The notes beneath the pieces were generated by a model. That model saw nothing but the letters and a program-made list of their open reading frames with translations, ran no database searches and was not told where the DNA came from. A stretch of DNA of 64,000 bases, taken from contig OZ020309.1 in NCBI GenBank assembly GCA_963971305.1, positions 17,911,001 to 17,975,000 on the forward strand, given 5' to 3'. Both the position numbers and the translations under genes were made by a program. This stretch comes from Arcuatula senhousia. Its lineage: Eukaryota; Mollusca; Bivalvia; Mytilida; Mytilidae. Within the stretch, counting starts at the first letter, position 1, and each line of letters opens with the position of its first letter. Positions 24,901 through 35,561 of the stretch are shown one piece after another.

Positions 24901-27900
24901 TTATTTCCTTAAAACATGTGTTTTTTATGTTCAGCTAGCATTAAGCTATTGATAATAATCATTGGTTTGGTTAAAATCTATCAGACTTGAAAAAAATTGC
25001 TAAAAAGGCTTCCTGGGTTTCCCTACGGATTAGGCGCATAATAGTTTTAAGACTAACTAGCTTACAAAAGTACTAATATTTTTATTGAAAAGCATCTGAC
25101 ATTCCTGAAAATTTGTTATTTGACTCAAAATTGACTAGGCATGGTAGATATACACTTTCTTTCTTGTAGTTGAGGGTTTTCCGAGGTTAATAGGTACGAG
25201 TACACAATTATCGCCCTTGGATTTTCGTTGTCCACGAATATAGTTCTATTAAAAATAGTACCTATGAACAAGTATTGTGTGTGTGTGTTCTATTCACTTT
25301 TAGAGGTTGATTTTGGTCTCAAATTGATGTCACAGTAATGAAGAAATTTAATGACATCCTTAAAAATCCAAATTCAATTGGGAAAGGTAGCTCTTTATTG
25401 CACAAAAAGGGGGGAGTTTTGCTTTTCGGAAGCTCTCAGATTTTATCCCCTCTAGGACCCCAGAATTTTCAACTGTCAAAAAAGTTTGATATCTTTGAAA
25501 GGAGAATTTGTTGGATTATTTGTTTGCAATTGTGGTAATGAGAAAGTGTGTTTAAAATTATTTGGTTTGAGCAGGTGCAATTTTTTTAAAATGAAATTTT
25601 CTTTTATTGAACAAAGAGGGAAAATTAAATGTGGTCTCGTACCTAATGGGTGGCCTACAGCAAGTCTAGAAGTAACACTTTTAACTATAGAATAATGTCA
25701 GGATGAGTGATAATGTCATGCTTTAAACAAGTTATGATAGTCCAAATTGAAATTTTATTCATTCAGATCAGTTTTTGGTCATTTTAGACCATTATTGGGT
25801 GTCTATGGGAATTCCAATGCTATTTCTTAACTTAGGAGAATTTGATATAGTTTTCATTTATTATGAAGCTTAGCTTGAAAAATATATCTCTTATGAGACT
25901 GTATGAGGTAGGAAACTATTAAAAGAAGAAACTGAGATAATTTTAAGAAGTAAACTACTTAGAAAAATGATAAATGTCCAAATTTTGACTTCTAAAGAAC
26001 ATTGCGGCTTAATGTCATGTTTACTGGTATGGTCATGTGGGGACTTTTTTTCAATAAAAGCATGAATTCAAGTAAAATAAGTCACCAAATAGAATAAATG
26101 CATTTAGAATAAGATAAGAAACACAGACATATTGCTTAAAAGCTAAGATCATCACCCAGAAATGTCATATTGTGTCAAAATCTAAGCTTTTTTGCGAGCA
26201 AAATTTCACCATTTTGCCTGAAATTGGTTATAACGCCTGACCATTTTTCATAATTAACCCTCTGACTAGAAAAGTTGCATATTAAATGTGTTGTCTATTA
26301 TCCTCTCATGCTAAAAACATGCTTGTATTAAAACAAATTGCACAATTCTAGCTTTTTAAGCCCCAAAAGATAGGATTTTAATGATGAAAAGTCACCATAG
26401 CCTTTAATTACCAGTGTCACAGCACTCAAAACCACAAAGTTTGACCTTATATATGTATACAAATGGGTGTTTTGAGTCTTAGTTAGTAAGAATATCATCT
26501 ATTCTACATTTTAATACCATAAGGAACTGATTATCTCATTTCACTTCATCAAATTCCTCCTGACCATACATGTACCCCCTGAAAAGTCAGAAATTGCATA
26601 TTTTCCACTCCGCGAACATTGGACGGTCACAAAATCTTTCACCATGCCCTTATTTCCTTAAAACATGTGTTTTTTATGTTCAGCTAGCATTAAGCTATTG
26701 ATAATAATCATTGGTTTGGTTAAAATCTATCAGACTTGAAAAAAATTGCTAAAAAGGCTTCCTGGGTTTCCCTACGGATTAGGCGCATAATAGTTTTAAG
26801 ACTAACTAGCTTACAAAAGTACTAATATTTTTATTGAAAAGCATCTGACATTCCTGAAAATTTGTTATTTGACTCAAAATTGACTAGGCATGGTAGATAT
26901 ACACTTTCTTTCTTGTAGTTGAGGGTTTTCCGAGGTTAATAGGTACGAGTACACAATTATCGCCCTTGGATTTTCGTTGTCCACGAATATAGTTCTATTA
27001 AAAATAGTACCTATGAACAAGTATTGTGTGTGTGTGTTCTATTCACTTTTAGAGGTTGATTTTGGTCTCAAATTGATGTCACAGTAATGAAGAAATTTAA
27101 TGACATCCTTAAAAATCCAAATTCAATTGGGAAAGGTAGCTCTTTATTGCACAAAAAGGGGGGAGTTTTGCTTTTCGGAAGCTCTCAGATTTTATCCCCT
27201 CTAGGACCCCAGAATTTTCAACTGTCAAAAAAGTTTGATATCTTTGAAAGGAGAATTTGTTGGATTATTTGTTTGCAATTGTGGTAATGAGAAAGTGTGT
27301 TTAAAATTATTTGGTTTGAGCAGGTGCAATTTTTTTAAAATGAAATTTTCTTTTATTGAACAAAGAGGGAAAATTAAATGTGGTCTCGTACCTAATGGGT
27401 GGCCTACAGCAAGTCTAGAAGTAACACTTTTAACTATAGAATAATGTCAGGATGAGTGATAATGTCATGCTTTAAACAAGTTATGATAGTCCAAATTGAA
27501 ATTTTATTCATTCAGATCAGTTTTTGGTCATTTTAGACCATTATTGGGTGTCTATGGGAATTCCAATGCTATTTCTTAACTTAGGAGAATTTGATATAGT
27601 TTTCATTTATTATGAAGCTTAGCTTGAAAAATATATCTCTTATGAGACTGTATGAGGTAGGAAACTATTAAAAGAAGAAACTGAGATAATTTTAAGAAGT
27701 AAACTACTTAGAAAAATGATAAATGTCCAAATTTTGACTTCTAAAGAACATTGCGGCTTAATGTCATGTTTACTGGTATGGTCATGTGGGGACTTTTTTT
27801 CAATAAAAGCATGAATTCAAGTAAAATAAGTCACCAAATAGAATAAATGCATTTAGAATAAGATAAGAAACACAGACATATTGCTTAAAAGCTAAGATCA

Positions 27901-29141
27901 TCACCCAGAAATGTCATATTGTGTCAAAATCTAAGCTTTTTTGCGAGCAAAATTTCACCATTTTGCCTGAAATTGGTTATAACGCCTGACCATTTTTCAT
28001 AATTAACCCTCTGACTAGAAAAGTTGCATATTAAATGTGTTGTCTATTATCCTCTCATGCTAAAAACATGCTTGTATTAAAACAAATTGCACAATTCTAG
28101 CTTTTTAAGCCCCAAAAGATAGGATTTTAATGATGAAAAGTCACCATAGCCTTTAATTACCAGTGTCACAGCACTCAAAACCACAAAGTTTGACCTTATA
28201 TATGTATACAAATGGGTGTTTTGAGTCTTAGTTAGTAAGAATATCATCTATTCTACATTTTAATACCATAAGGAACTGATTATCTCATTTCACTTCATCA
28301 AATTCCTCCTGACCATACATGTACCCCCTGAAAAGTCAGAAATTGCATATTTTCCACTCCGCGAACATTGGACGGTCACAAAATCTTTCACCATGCCCTT
28401 ATTTCCTTAAAACATGTGTTTTTTATGTTCAGCTAGCATTAAGCTATTGATAATAATCATTGGTTTGGTTAAAATCTATCAGACTTGAAAAAAATTGCTA
28501 AAAAGGCTTCCTGGGTTTCCCTACGGATTAGGCGCATAATAGTTTTAAGACTAACTAGCTTACAAAAGTACTAATATTTTTATTGAAAAGCATCTGACAT
28601 TCCTGAAAATTTGTTATTTGACTCAAAATTGACTAGGCATGGTAGATATACACTTTCTTTCTTGTAGTTGAGGGTTTTCCGAGGTTAATAGGTACGAGTA
28701 CACAATTATCGCCCTTGGATTTTCGTTGTCCACGAATATAGTTCTATTAAAAATAGTACCTATGAACAAGTATTGTGTGTGTGTGTTCTATTCACTTTTA
28801 GAGGTTGATTTTGGTCTCAAATTGATGTCACAGTAATGAAGAAATTTAATGACATCCTTAAAAATCCAAATTCAATTGGGAAAGGTAGCTCTTTATTGCA
28901 CAAAAAGGGGGGAGTTTTGCTTTTCGGAAGCTCTCAGATTTTATCCCCTCTAGGACCCCAGAATTTTCAACTGTCAAAAAAGTTTGATATCTTTGAAAGG
29001 AGAATTTGTTGGATTATTTGTTTGCAATTGTGGTAATGAGAAAGTGTGTTTAAAATTATTTGGTTTGAGCAGGTGCAATTTTTTTAAAATGAAATTTTCT
29101 TTTATTGAACAAAGAGGGAAAATTAAATGTGGTCTCGTACC

Positions 29142-29214
29142 ATCAATGGAGTAGGCGGAAGTGACGCAAATAAGCAGAATTGAAAATAAAATGTCTACCT
29201 TCATCATTGTGAGT
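29142..29214 (-). pseudogene. Lectin-1 first coding exon, 5' part: start codon and signal peptide
   Basis: A TTTTTGTTTCAG acceptor ends at 29215. The start ATG is at 29207-29205. The encoded MMKVDILFSILLICVTSAYSID is a typical signal peptide (short charged start, hydrophobic core ILFSILLIC, small residues before the cut). Lectin-2 has MAKISILFSILLICVVSRSYSIS at the same place. Coding then runs into the array, which continues the frame to a stop at about 28974, giving a 77-residue chimeric ORF. Confidence 0.85.
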
Positions 29215-30192
29215 CTGAAACAAAAAGGAAAACCTTACTAAAGGACTGGACTGGGGTGTCCGACTTCAAGCTCCGACCCTCTAACCATCACCTCCTCATT
29301 TTGTGTACTACTTGAGCAGGCCCGCTTTTCGTTGCTGATACATTTGATAATTCCCTTTGTTCCCCGCTTATCGCCTCCCTGGTCCCATATTCCCGCTCTT
29401 GACTTTCCCAATCTTAATGAATAATTTGATTCTTTGCCATTGACAAGACTATCTGAGCGTGAAACAATATTCATTTTTTTTCAGGTAACGTTAAAGGCAT
29501 CTTTCTAAAACTTGAATAGTAAATATTACGTATTCAAATGATGTTTGTTCTTAAACAATCAACAGATGATTGGAAATATAACGAAATCTTTAACTTTGTT
29601 CTTTCTCCTTTTACAACAGTCAAAAAGGACCTTTGGATATATACTGTCAAGAAGCTTAAGATATACAGGAGCATTTAATGCATTGTTGTTGCATTTTTTA
29701 TACATTTTTTGCATAAATATTGTTTGTGGAAATAAATTTCCGTTGATAAATATGAATATATATATACTAGAATTAGGAAGATACAGAAATATTAAAAGAG
29801 AAAATAGACTGTGCTCTGTATGTGAAGTTGTTGAAGATGAATATCATTTTCTTCTGTATTGTAACATCAACAAACAATTAAGACAAACTATGTTTAATAA
29901 ATTAAATCTAAATCAAAACATCGACTTAAATAATAAAATTATACATATGCAACGAATTTTGAATCCCGATATAGAACTGATTCCAATTGTATGCGACTTT
30001 ATAAAGCAGTCACTGGTACTACGAAAATAGGGTCCACATTGGTCAAAATGTTCTCCATATGTTAATGTCCTGTATACTCTGTCGTTTTTCTGTATATGTT
30101 TTGTATTTTACATGTTTTTGTTTTTGCTTTGACCCATATGGGTGTATTTTGCAAATAAAAAAAAGATTATATTTTTAATATGAAGTACTTAC
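29215..30192 (-). other. 5' intron of lectin-1 and duplicated upstream DNA
   Basis: From 29215 to about 29475 the sequence aligns with 50566-50790 upstream of lectin-2 (TCAAGCTCCGAC, TGTACTACTT/GCACTACTTT, ATATTCAT). It is interpreted as a 5' UTR intron because both genes have a pyrimidine-rich acceptor before the ATG exon and a matching GTAAGTACTT donor further upstream. The middle is occupied by a LINE fragment. Confidence 0.5.
29525..30168 (+). mobile_element. 5'-truncated LINE-type retrotransposon, 3' end
   Basis: The coding part (to 30030) ends with the tail typical of many LINE reverse-transcriptase proteins: RNIKRENRLCSVCEVVEDEY followed by HFLLYC, a CxxC...H...C cluster. About 120 bases of 3' UTR follow and end in an A-rich tract (GCAAATAAAAAAAAG). 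The same 3' UTR, inverted, lies at 34645-34840. Polymerase and endonuclease domains are absent. Inserted in the 5' intron of lectin-1. Confidence 0.75.
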
Positions 30193-30230
30193 CAAGTTGC
30201 AAACTGTAGCCAGCAACTTCCCGTTCAATG
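30193..30230 (-). other. Probable noncoding first exon of lectin-1 (3' boundary)
   Basis: AGTTGCTGGCTACAGTTT is shared with lectin-2 (51591-51640) and in both ends at a consensus GTAAGTACTT donor. The 5' limit and promoter cannot be fixed from sequence alone. Confidence 0.4.
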
Positions 30231-30439
30231 AATTTAATCGGGATGTTTCGGTCGGACCTGAAAAGACCAACTGGTATATCAGAAGTTCCCATGCCATTTT
30301 ATACTGCTCACATCAATGTTTATGTGCATGGGGGTGACGATTTGAAAAAAAAAGTTATCTTCAGATTAAGAAATAAAACTTATGTCTGTGCTAAGCACTT
30401 CATTTATAATAGATTCCGAAGTGGATTAGGACAGTAAAT

Positions 30440-31200
30440 TAGTCAAGTCATAATTTTATTGCTATACATTTTGTACATGTATTATTCTAAAATACATGTA
30501 TATTGTATGTAAAATTATGCATTAAGTTCAATATTTGTTTTACATCTTACATATCCCACTCAGTATGATATAAATGTCTAATGCAATTACTAATAAAAGT
30601 GTCATATTTTGAAGATTTTTTGAAAATCGTTTTGCACTTTTGCAGATGCAGTTAAATTGCACGTACGGCATTACATCAATTAAGGACCACGCAAGGAGCG
30701 TTCCTACGCAAGTAACGTGACCATCCCTCCTAGTAAGATGAGTACATGTAAACTCTGTTGTTGGAGATCTTTAGGCGCGGATCCAAGAAAAGGTGCACCG
30801 GACGTATTCATGAACCCCCCTCCCCCAATGAAAAAAAATATGTATTATGTTTTTTGCACAAAAACCACGTAAAAACTACCACAAAATATGTTACGCATAC
30901 CCCCATCCGCAATCCAAACTAAAATTCTTGATCCGCCCCTAAGACGATGATAAGAAAGCAAAAAGTTTGCCTATGCAATGGCATAATATTAAATATACAA
31001 AAGTTGCTCACTTTTTCTTATCAAGACCAATCATAATCTGGCAAGGATCAGAAAATTTTCGAAATAGTTAGACCGGGGGTGGGTCAACAGTGTTTGGATT
31101 ACATACAGTTTGCTGGTATTTTAGTGTGAATGAAACTTTAAAAAATGTTTTTGTCTTTAAATAATCTATCGTAGTTCTAACTGATGGACCTTCGGATAAA
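30440..31200. repeat. Segmental duplicate upstream of lectin-1
   Basis: It shares TAAATTAGTCAAGTCATA, CCCACTCAGTATGATATAA, GTGTCATATTTTGAAGATTTT, GTTTTGCACTTTTGCA and a GGGGGTGGG tract with the region upstream of lectin-2 at 51835-52880, where the block occurs twice. It is interrupted by a small hAT-type element at 30771-30942. Confidence 0.6.
30771..30942. mobile_element. hAT-type MITE
   Basis: Inverted ends TTAGGCGCGGATCCAAG and CTTGATCCGCCCCTAAG bound a short non-coding element with CCCCCCTCCCCC and AACCACGTAAAAACTACC inside. Ends of the GGGGCGGATCC type are characteristic of hAT-derived MITEs. No target duplication was confirmed. Confidence 0.6.
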
Positions 31201-31599
31201 GGATCGTAGGACACCGTTTTTCAGCTCTTTCGATGATTTTTTTAATTATGAAGGAAGGGGGAAGTAAATGCAGTACTTAAATATTATATAAAATTCCAGG
31301 TGTAATTTTTGACATTTGTGACCTTTTTCATTTACAAGTATAGAAATTTTATCAATATGTACACTCGTTTATTGATGCCACCAGATAAGATATTAACAAA
31401 GGAAAATCACATAACATACACCGGAAATACACATTTAAATTCACATTCTGCACTTGAATGGACTACTATTAAATGTATGACAACGATATCATATTACATT
31501 TTAATTATCGCTATTGTCACACAAATGTGTGGTAATATTTATTTTTCTTCCTGGATGTTGCAAGCTACACGGGAAATTCTGAAATGAATTTATGGGACG

Positions 31600-31623
31600 A
31601 TGAGTGAAAATACAAATGAGACA
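31600..31623 (+). CDS. Possible first coding exon of PHYHIP-like A (tentative)
   Basis: ATG AGT GAA AAT ACA AAT GAG ACA is followed immediately by a consensus GTAAGTT donor in phase 0, which fits the phase-0 acceptor at 35562. An in-frame TGA at 31585 limits upstream extension. The resulting start would be MSENTNET before GKTWKC. The 3.9-kb intron and lack of a recognised equivalent in gene B leave this uncertain. Confidence 0.3.
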
Positions 31624-32589
31624 GTAAGTTATTGTATTATATCTTAAGTTAATGGAGCACAGAAGTTGTTAAAAGAGTCCCGAGACAAGAGTCAGCTTAT
31701 TAACCTGGCAACCCGGGCTGGCAACCTGGTGCATTCTTAAAAATGTTTTGTGTCAATGCATAGAAACTGTACATTTTGTAGGTTTAGTTCATTGTTGATA
31801 TAATTTTGAAGATATAATTTTCACATTGAAGGCTGCTGGCTGTTTTCCATTGTGGATATTTAAAATATACGTTTATAATGTAGGTTGTGTCGCGTACACT
31901 TATTCCACATCTCATTTTCTTCTATAATTATTTAAAATTAATCCATAGAGGTAATAAAAGTTATTTGCCTTATACAGCAACCATTTGAAATTAAATGGCA
32001 CAAGCTGCTGGAGCAAAGAGTTTAATTTAAAGTTGACTGTTTTAAAAATCTACATTGGATATATATGCCTAGGCTATGATTTTTTTTCTGACACATTAAT
32101 TTACGCGCTTTTTGTAAACGGCCAGAAAATAATGAAAAATGAACTTAAGATCTTCTAACCCTATCTGGACAACCTTAAAATCCACTAGATGGGTATATAC
32201 GTAGGTGTATGTGGGTACATTTAGGTCCACAGATTTGTATCATAAATATATTAATCAAGTTTATCAAATGTAGCAAATGGTCGTAAAAAAATATTTTAGG
32301 CCTTTTCAAGTACATTTTAGAACTTTAATTTGTAGACTTTAAATTTATTAACTTTTAACTTGTGTCGTTCAGGAAGTTTTACATGTAGTTACGGGTAGCC
32401 TTAGCCTTAACATTGGCGGTACCTGTAAAGGTTTATTTAAAGAAATCTTTACAGAAAATATAATAAAACAACATATTACGTGTTTATTAAATAACATATA
32501 TCAGGAAATATTCACATGTTTGTTCAGAATTTAGATTACCATGAACATATACAATAGATAATAATTAGATATGGATGCTCATGTAACAA

Positions 32590-32850
32590 GCAGTAATTTA
32601 GCAAAAACACAATGGAAAACCGGCAGCAGCCTTCAACGAGGCCAGTAGTTGCTGATCGCCGTTCTGCAATATAATTCAAGCCCAGTCCAAAGTTGGACCC
32701 CCTTCTTAAGCAAAGAAACTGAAAACATAAATAGACAATACTGATTTAGTACAAACAAAAGTTTTGTCAAAGATTCCTGGCTAACGGCAGGGACACATAA
32801 AATGTGGCGGGGTTAAACAAGGTCTTTGGGCTCAACCTCACCATTAACAA
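32590..32850 (+). repeat. Dispersed repeat (CAGCCTTCAA...ATTCCTGGCT...ATAAAATGTGG family)
   Basis: It shares the order GGAAAACNGNCAGCAGCC, CGCCGTTNTGCAAT, TTCAAGCCCA, AAAGATTCCTGG, GGCAGGNACACAT and AAAATGTGGCG with 37590-37910 and, in pieces, with 43120-43340/45065-45160 and 54990-55110/55850-55950. A B-box-like GGTTCGATTCTC lies nearby at about 32906, which might point to a tRNA-derived SINE, but no A box was recognised. Confidence 0.55.
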
Positions 32851-32979
32851 TAAATCAAATCATATTAGAGAGCCGGTGGACTACTAACACCAAGGTTCGT
32901 GGTTCGATTCTCGTCAGAGATAAAAAAAATCATGAATTTATATGATCCCCGAAGACGCCAGGGAGCCACCCGAAAAATA

Positions 32980-33155
32980 TTAAAAGCCTTTGGCTTTCCT
33001 GTTTGAACTTTTTGGTTTGAAACCTTTTTATTCAATGTTTTTGGTTTGTAATCTTCAAATGTTTTGATTCAAATGATTGCTGATGAGCGGTTACTCCTTG
33101 AAATATCGATATATGCAGCATAACTAAATTAACTGTATTTATACCCGTTTTAGCT
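32980..33155 (+). repeat. ~180-bp dispersed repeat (TTTTGGTTTGA...GATGAGNGGTTACTCCTTGAAATAT)
   Basis: It is related to 36160-36355 and 36570-36745 on the same strand and to 46505-46650 inverted. All contain TTCAAATGNTGCTGATGAG, GGTTACTCCTTGAAATAT and TATACCCGTTTTGGTATTG or their inverse. Confidence 0.65.
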
Positions 33156-34325
33156 CACCAGCTGGCCAGCTTATGCCATCACTATGCGTCCGTCGTCGAC
33201 CGTCGTCTGTAGTCAGTCGTCGTCCGTCGCATGTCATCCGTTAACAATTTCAAAAATCTTCTTCTCTAAAACCACTGAACCAATTTAGCTGACACTTTGC
33301 AGGAATAATATATGACATGTTGGCAACGAATGATCCTGATTTTAAAATGATTCAATAAAAACATGGCCGCTGTTACTAAAAATAGAACATAGGGTAAAAT
33401 CACTTAAAATGACTTATAAATTAACAACCATCATGACCATAGCAGATAGAAAAATTCCGAAGGATCTTAAGCTCTTCAGAATCAAAAGCTCTACAAAAGT
33501 CTCCTAGGGTGGAAGTTGTCAGATGACCCCTTATAAGGGTTATGACCCTTTTAAGGTAAAAAATAGCGTTTTTCATGTTTTTGCCCTAAAGAATGAAAAC
33601 TATTGCAGATAGAGAAAAGCTGTTGCTTGCTGACATGTTCAGCTCATTTAGCTCTACAAAAGTCTCCTAGGGTCGAAGTTGTCAGATGACCCCTTATAGG
33701 GATTTCAGCCCCTTAAAGGCGAAAAATAGTGTTTTTGGCCTGTAGAATGAAAACTATTGCAGATAGAGAAAAGCTGTTGCTTGCTTCAATGTTCAGCTCA
33801 TTTAGCCCTACAAAGGTCTCCATAGGGTCGAAGTTATCAGATGACCCCTTACAGGGGTTACAGGCCCTAAAAGGCGAAAAATAGTGTTTTTGGCTTATAG
33901 AATGAAAACTATTGCAGATAGGGAAAAGCTGTTGCTTGCTTAAATGTTCAGCTCATTTAGCTCTACAAAGGTCTCCATGTGGTAAAAGTTGTCAGATGAC
34001 CCCTTATAGGGGTTAAAGTCCCTTAAAGGCGAAAAATAGTGTTTTTGGCCTAAAGAATTAAAATATTGCAGATAGGGAAAAGCTGTTGCTTGCTTAAATG
34101 TTCAGCTCATTTAGCTCTACAAATTTATAGGGTCGAAGTTGTCAGATGACCCCTTATAGGGGTTTCAGCCCCTTAAAGGCGAAAAATAGTGTTTTTTGTC
34201 TATAGAATGAAAAAATTGCCTATTGTTGCTTGCTTAAATGTGTAGCTTATTTAGCTCTACAAAGTTTTTCATAGGGTTGACATCAAGACCAGGTGAGCGA
34301 TTCAGGCTCCTGGGAGCCTCTTGTT
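33154..34325 (+). repeat. Accordion repeat, best-preserved copy of the AGAAAAGCTGTTGCTTGC family
   Basis: It starts TTTAGCTCACCAGCTGGCC, TTATGCCATCAC and a CGTCCGTCGTC tract. It ends GGTTGACATCAAGACCAGGT and GAGCGATTCAGGCTCCTGGG with a small hairpin (GGCTCCTGGGAGCC). Six to seven internal units of about 140 bases contain GTCGAAGTTGTCAGATGACC, CCTTATAGGGGTT and AAAGGCGAAAAATAGTG. It lies in the putative first intron of PHYHIP-like A. Confidence 0.8.
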
Positions 34326-34539
34326 TGGTATTGCATTTTGATATCTTGACAGGAGGAACCATAAGGAATTTGTTTAAGTTGGCGTCGTTTTTGTTCCAGC
34401 TTTGTCCGTGTTGTCTTTCATAATACCATAAGTCTAGTGTTTAACTATTTTAATTTTAAAATTTATCAATTTGTTGTTATTTATTTTTGTCCTGGAGATG
34501 GATGAAATAACACCGATAAGACAAAAAAGACACAAATCA

Positions 34540-34564
34540 ATTAAATCAATCAATCAATCAATCA
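34540..34564 (+). repeat. (AATC)n microsatellite
   Basis: Five to six tandem AATC units are seen in a run. Confidence 0.8.
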
Positions 34565-34644
34565 TATGTTAATAGTAGAAAAAGGCAAAGCTGTCTCATC
34601 ATCTCCGCACCAGATGGATTTCGTCAGATGGACATGAAGAGTGT

Positions 34645-34845
34645 GACTTTTTTAAATATAATCTTTATTTTGCAAAATACACCCATTTGGGTCAAAGCAA
34701 AAACAACAACGTGTAAAATACAAAACATATAACAGAGTATACAGAACATTAACATATGGAATTATAGTTATGAGAACATTTTGACCAATGTGGACCCTAT
34801 TTTCGTAGTACCAGTGACTGCTTCATAAAGTCGCATACAATTTAA
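34645..34845 (-). mobile_element. Inverted LINE 3' end
   Basis: The reverse complement reproduces the end of the element at 29525-30168: last coding codons (SLVLRK-stop), GGGTCCACATTGGTCAAAAT, and the A-rich tail at 34645-34660. Only about 200 bases remain. Confidence 0.75.
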
Positions 34846-35225
34846 ACAAAACCATGTGCTAGTATGTACATGATGTAAGCTAGTTGCTACTTTGGACAAA
34901 TGTAATTAGTCAAACGACCTGAGTTGGTATGTCCCAGCAAAAGGTCTCTTGTGGCAAAGCAGAATTTAACTTGTTGTTAGGTGAAAATGGAAATACAGTT
35001 TCTTCCGTTTTTGTTTATTTTCTATGACAGACAGCTCATGACAGACAGGACCATATGACCGTTTCTGTCATAGAGAAATCAACCAATCAAAAACCTTTTT
35101 AAAAAAGTAGTTAGTAAAAGTTGAAAGGTCAATGAATAAATTAATTATATGTCGTCTGTTTGTTTAAATCGGTTTTATTGATCGCGCATTAACTCAATAT
35201 ATGCAAATTTAATTTTTGCGCATTA

Positions 35226-35343
35226 TATGTTCTTACACTCGTTATTTATTGAAGAAAGCTGCGCTCCACTCGTGAAAAGACGGAATTTCTTACACTCGTG
35301 GAAGAAATCCCTGATCTTCAATAACGACTCGTGTAAGAACCTA
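35226..35343. mobile_element. Small palindromic MITE
   Basis: The outer arms GTTCTTACACTCGTTATTTATTGAAG and CTTCAATAACGACTCGTGTAAGAAC (shown in part; imperfect pair) face each other across about 65 bases that themselves contain CACTCGTG repeats. The whole could fold into one long hairpin. Confidence 0.6.
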
Positions 35344-35561
35344 TATTAATCTGTAAAAAAACGACTCTGTCTACGCTATATTCTAGTGCTATCATTTTAT
35401 GTGCTATTTTTTAACCCTTGGTGAACTAAAAAAATGGTTTTGCAAGACATTGTAATGTATTTCGTTTAAATAACCGATTGAGAGTAAAGAAAACTTGTGG
35501 GGATTTTTATATATTATTTTACAGTCTTAAGTCATGAAATCTTGAGATTTTTATTAAACAG

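Larger units (their letters stand above)
11201..29141. mobile_element. 17.9-kb tandem transposon array, layout (A-B)10-A, with 4-bp target duplication
   Basis: Ten complete 1,749-bp units start at 11201, 12950, 14699, 16448, 18197, 19946, 21695, 23444, 25193 and 26942. An eleventh copy starts at 28691 and stops after 451 bases at 29141. Spacing is exactly constant and I found no mismatch between copies. The left end is GGTACGAG and the right end its inverse, CTCGTACC. ATCA directly flanks both ends (11197-11200, 29142-29145). The 451-base A segment occurs eleven times, at both outer ends and between all B segments. Thus A behaves as a terminal direct repeat (LTR-like) and B (1,298 bases) as the internal region. 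Inside the array A is not flanked by matching 4-bp repeats, so it is not a separate insertion. Four-base duplications occur in LTR elements and in some DNA transposons (for example Chapaev, Sola1, Ginger); the GG...CC ends fit none well enough for assignment. Overlapping ORFs of 66 and 69 codons in each unit resemble nothing I recognise. Confidence 0.9.
4385..30230 (-). pseudogene. Lectin-1: C-type lectin gene split by an 18-kb tandem transposon array
   Basis: This secreted C-type lectin gene is read right to left. Exons inferred from splice sites and comparison with lectin-2 (45.8-51.6 kb) are: noncoding exon ending 30193; signal peptide and pro-region 29214-29142 joined across the array to 11200-10779; lectin-domain exons 7255-7146, 6343-6241 and 5917-5691 (stop 5693-5691); and a 3' exon starting near 4552 with a polyadenylation signal near 4390. 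Splice phases agree throughout. The 11201-29141 array lies within the first coding exon, so a normal protein needs the array removed or spliced out. The remaining exons have no stop codons, so disruption appears recent or limited to this haplotype. Family knowledge: such lectins bind sugars in a calcium-dependent way in mollusc mucus and immunity; EPN/WND motifs suggest mannose-type ligands. Confidence 0.85.

Noticed and set aside
11201..29141. Reading the tandem array as a CRISPR-like or rDNA-like repeat
   Set aside because: Units are 1,749 bp with no variable spacers and no rRNA-like sequence; defined inverted ends and a target duplication indicate a mobile element.
31309..31587. 92-codon ORF with a hydrophobic stretch (TTISYYILIIAIVTQMCG)
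   Set aside because: No relative at gene B and no clear donor at its end. It might be 5' UTR of PHYHIP-like A, but a membrane protein is not supported.
32880..32925. tRNA-like B box (GGTTCGATTCTC)
   Set aside because: No matching A box or cloverleaf could be drawn; at most a SINE remnant.
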